Origin: CAYIYO01 sp964367715
GTDB lineage: Bacteria > Chlamydiota > Chlamydiia > Chlamydiales > Criblamydiaceae
Reading direction: 5' to 3'
NCBI GenBank assembly: GCA_964367715.1
Contig: CAYIYO010000001.1
Span: 1 to 64,000, forward strand
Length of the DNA stretch: 64,000 bases
Positions 63,230 to 64,000 of this stretch are shown piece after piece. A program made the translations under genes and the position numbers. The notes under the pieces were generated by a model. The model did not search any database. It was not told the origin of the DNA and worked only from the letters and a program-made list of their open reading frames with translations. The number at the start of each line of letters is the position of its first letter. Positions within the stretch are counted from its first letter, which is position 1.

Positions 63230-64000
63230 ATGGCAGCCATCACCTTTATGGGAATTGATCCAATTCTAACCCTTTATGCCATTGCAGCATTTGTGGTCAT
63301 TGGCGCAAGCCTTGCAGCGATCATTCTTTTTACCAAAGCGAAGTTTGTCACGGCAGAAGAGTGTAAAATCGTGATTAACAATGATCCTGAAATGACAAAA
63401 AATGTGAAAGGAGGTGTCACGCTTCTTTCTGCTCTCACAGCAAACGGCATTCCTATTCCTTCTCCTTGCGGAGGTAAAGCAACATGTAAACAATGCCGCG
63501 TGCGTATTGTTGAGGGGGTGGATCCTCCGATTGAAACCGATAAAGCGACTTTCAGCAAAAAACAATTAAAGGAAGGATGGCGCCTTTCTTGCCAGTGTAA
63601 AGTCAAACACGATATGGGGTTAGAAATAGAAGGCCATGCTCTTAGTATTAAAAAATATGAAGGCACGGTCATCAGTAACGAAAATGTCGCAACGTTCATC
63701 AAAGAACTAGTTGTTCAACTTCCCAAAGGAACAGGTCTCCACTACCGCTCAGGAGAATATTTACAATTTCACGTTCCTCCATTCAAAACCAACGTCGAAG
63801 ACTGGAAACAGACAATCGAGAAAAAATATTGGAACGACTGGGAAAAATTTGGAATGTTTGGTCAAGTGATTGACTACACTAAGCTGCCTGCAAAAGAAGA
63901 AGACCAAGTGATTCGTGCATATTCCATGGCCTCCTATCCTGAAGAAGGAGACATCGTTAAATTCAACATCCGTATCGCCACCCCTCCTTTTAAAGACGGA
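63230..64000 (+). CDS. nqrF: Na+-translocating NADH:quinone reductase subunit F, 5' part
   Basis: The frame is open to the window end; 257 codons are visible of about 410-430. An N-terminal membrane helix (residues 11-35) is followed by a 2Fe-2S ferredoxin domain with PCGGKATCKQC (C-x5-C-x2-C) and the fourth Cys in LSCQC, and then the start of the FAD domain with RAYSMASYP. NqrF takes electrons from NADH and feeds the sodium-pumping complex. The ATG at 63230 is preferred; ATG 63248 is an alternative. No other nqr genes are in the window. The start is divergent from the phosphatase gene. Confidence 0.92.
   Translation, partial: MAAITFMGIDPILTLYAIAAFVVIGASLAAIILFTKAKFVTAEECKIVINNDPEMTKNVKGGVTLLSALTANGIPIPSPCGGKATCKQCRVRIVEGVDPPIETDKATFSKKQLKEGWRLSCQCKVKHDMGLEIEGHALSIKKYEGTVISNENVATFIKELVVQLPKGTGLHYRSGEYLQFHVPPFKTNVEDWKQTIEKKYWNDWEKFGMFGQVIDYTKLPAKEEDQVIRAYSMASYPEEGDIVKFNIRIATPPFKDG

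Overview
The window looks like a chromosomal segment of an environmental (amoeba- or insect-associated) member of the Chlamydiae. No single gene proves this, but the combination is typical: DNA topoisomerase I carrying a C-terminal SWIB domain, two tandem TyrP-type aromatic amino-acid permeases, a very large ThyX-like protein, a Tol cluster (tolQ-tolR-tolA-like-tolB-pal-LysM protein), NqrF, and a protein joining an F-box to DUF4116 repeats. The complete pyrimidine operon, class II ribonucleotide reductase and QueF point away from the reduced Chlamydiaceae and towards a Waddlia/Parachlamydia-like lineage. That placement is inference.

Layout. 0.3-9.7 kb: an eight-gene operon, carA-carB-pyrB-pyrI-pyrC-pyrD-pyrE-pyrF, with gaps of 0-4 nt or overlaps, encoding the whole route from glutamine and bicarbonate to UMP. 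A small hairpin with a T-run lies just before carA. 9.7-16.2 kb: queF, a metallophosphoesterase, a B12-dependent ribonucleotide reductase behind two NrdR-box-like sites, and two uncharacterised proteins, one a membrane protein with an HExxH motif. 16.4-27.7 kb: thyX-like gene, tyrP pair, a stand-alone NIF3-insert-like protein, trpS, secA, uvrB. 27.7-32.7 kb: tRNA-Ser(GGA), the F-box/DUF4116 gene, a zinc/manganese ABC transporter, tRNA-Ser(GCT). 32.7-41.7 kb: tatD-dsbD on the minus strand and the tol-pal-LysM-murI series on the plus strand. 41.8-46.6 kb: minus-strand block with a cyclophilin, topA-SWIB and dprA. 46.8-48.5 kb: a poorly coding stretch with small ORFs, hairpins and repeats, and a TPR-like membrane protein. 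48.7-58.2 kb: a tightly packed plus-strand unit parB-copA-batA-batB-batC-batD-batE. 58.2-63.1 kb: Pit phosphate transporter with its DUF47 partner, a SUMF1-domain protein and a purple-acid-phosphatase-like protein. 63.2 kb to the end: the 5' part of nqrF.

A striking feature of the non-coding DNA is a set of palindromic elements ending in TATAC...GTATA. There are at least three different outer arms. Short copies (48-72 bp) are simple hairpins. Long copies (163-164 bp) carry a nested inner palindrome with a conserved AT-rich apex, and the same kind of inner core occurs inside two unrelated outer arms. They sit in intergenic DNA, often overlapping at TA, which suggests small non-autonomous transposons with TA target sites. 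This modular repeat system and the F-box effector candidate are the most interesting items here; the eukaryote-like PyrE and PyrF are next.

Together the genes suggest a host-dependent bacterium that can still make its own UMP, dNTPs (if it obtains cobalamin), dTMP and queuosine precursor, imports aromatic amino acids, zinc and phosphate, and keeps a Gram-negative envelope with Tol-Pal and periplasmic disulfide reduction.
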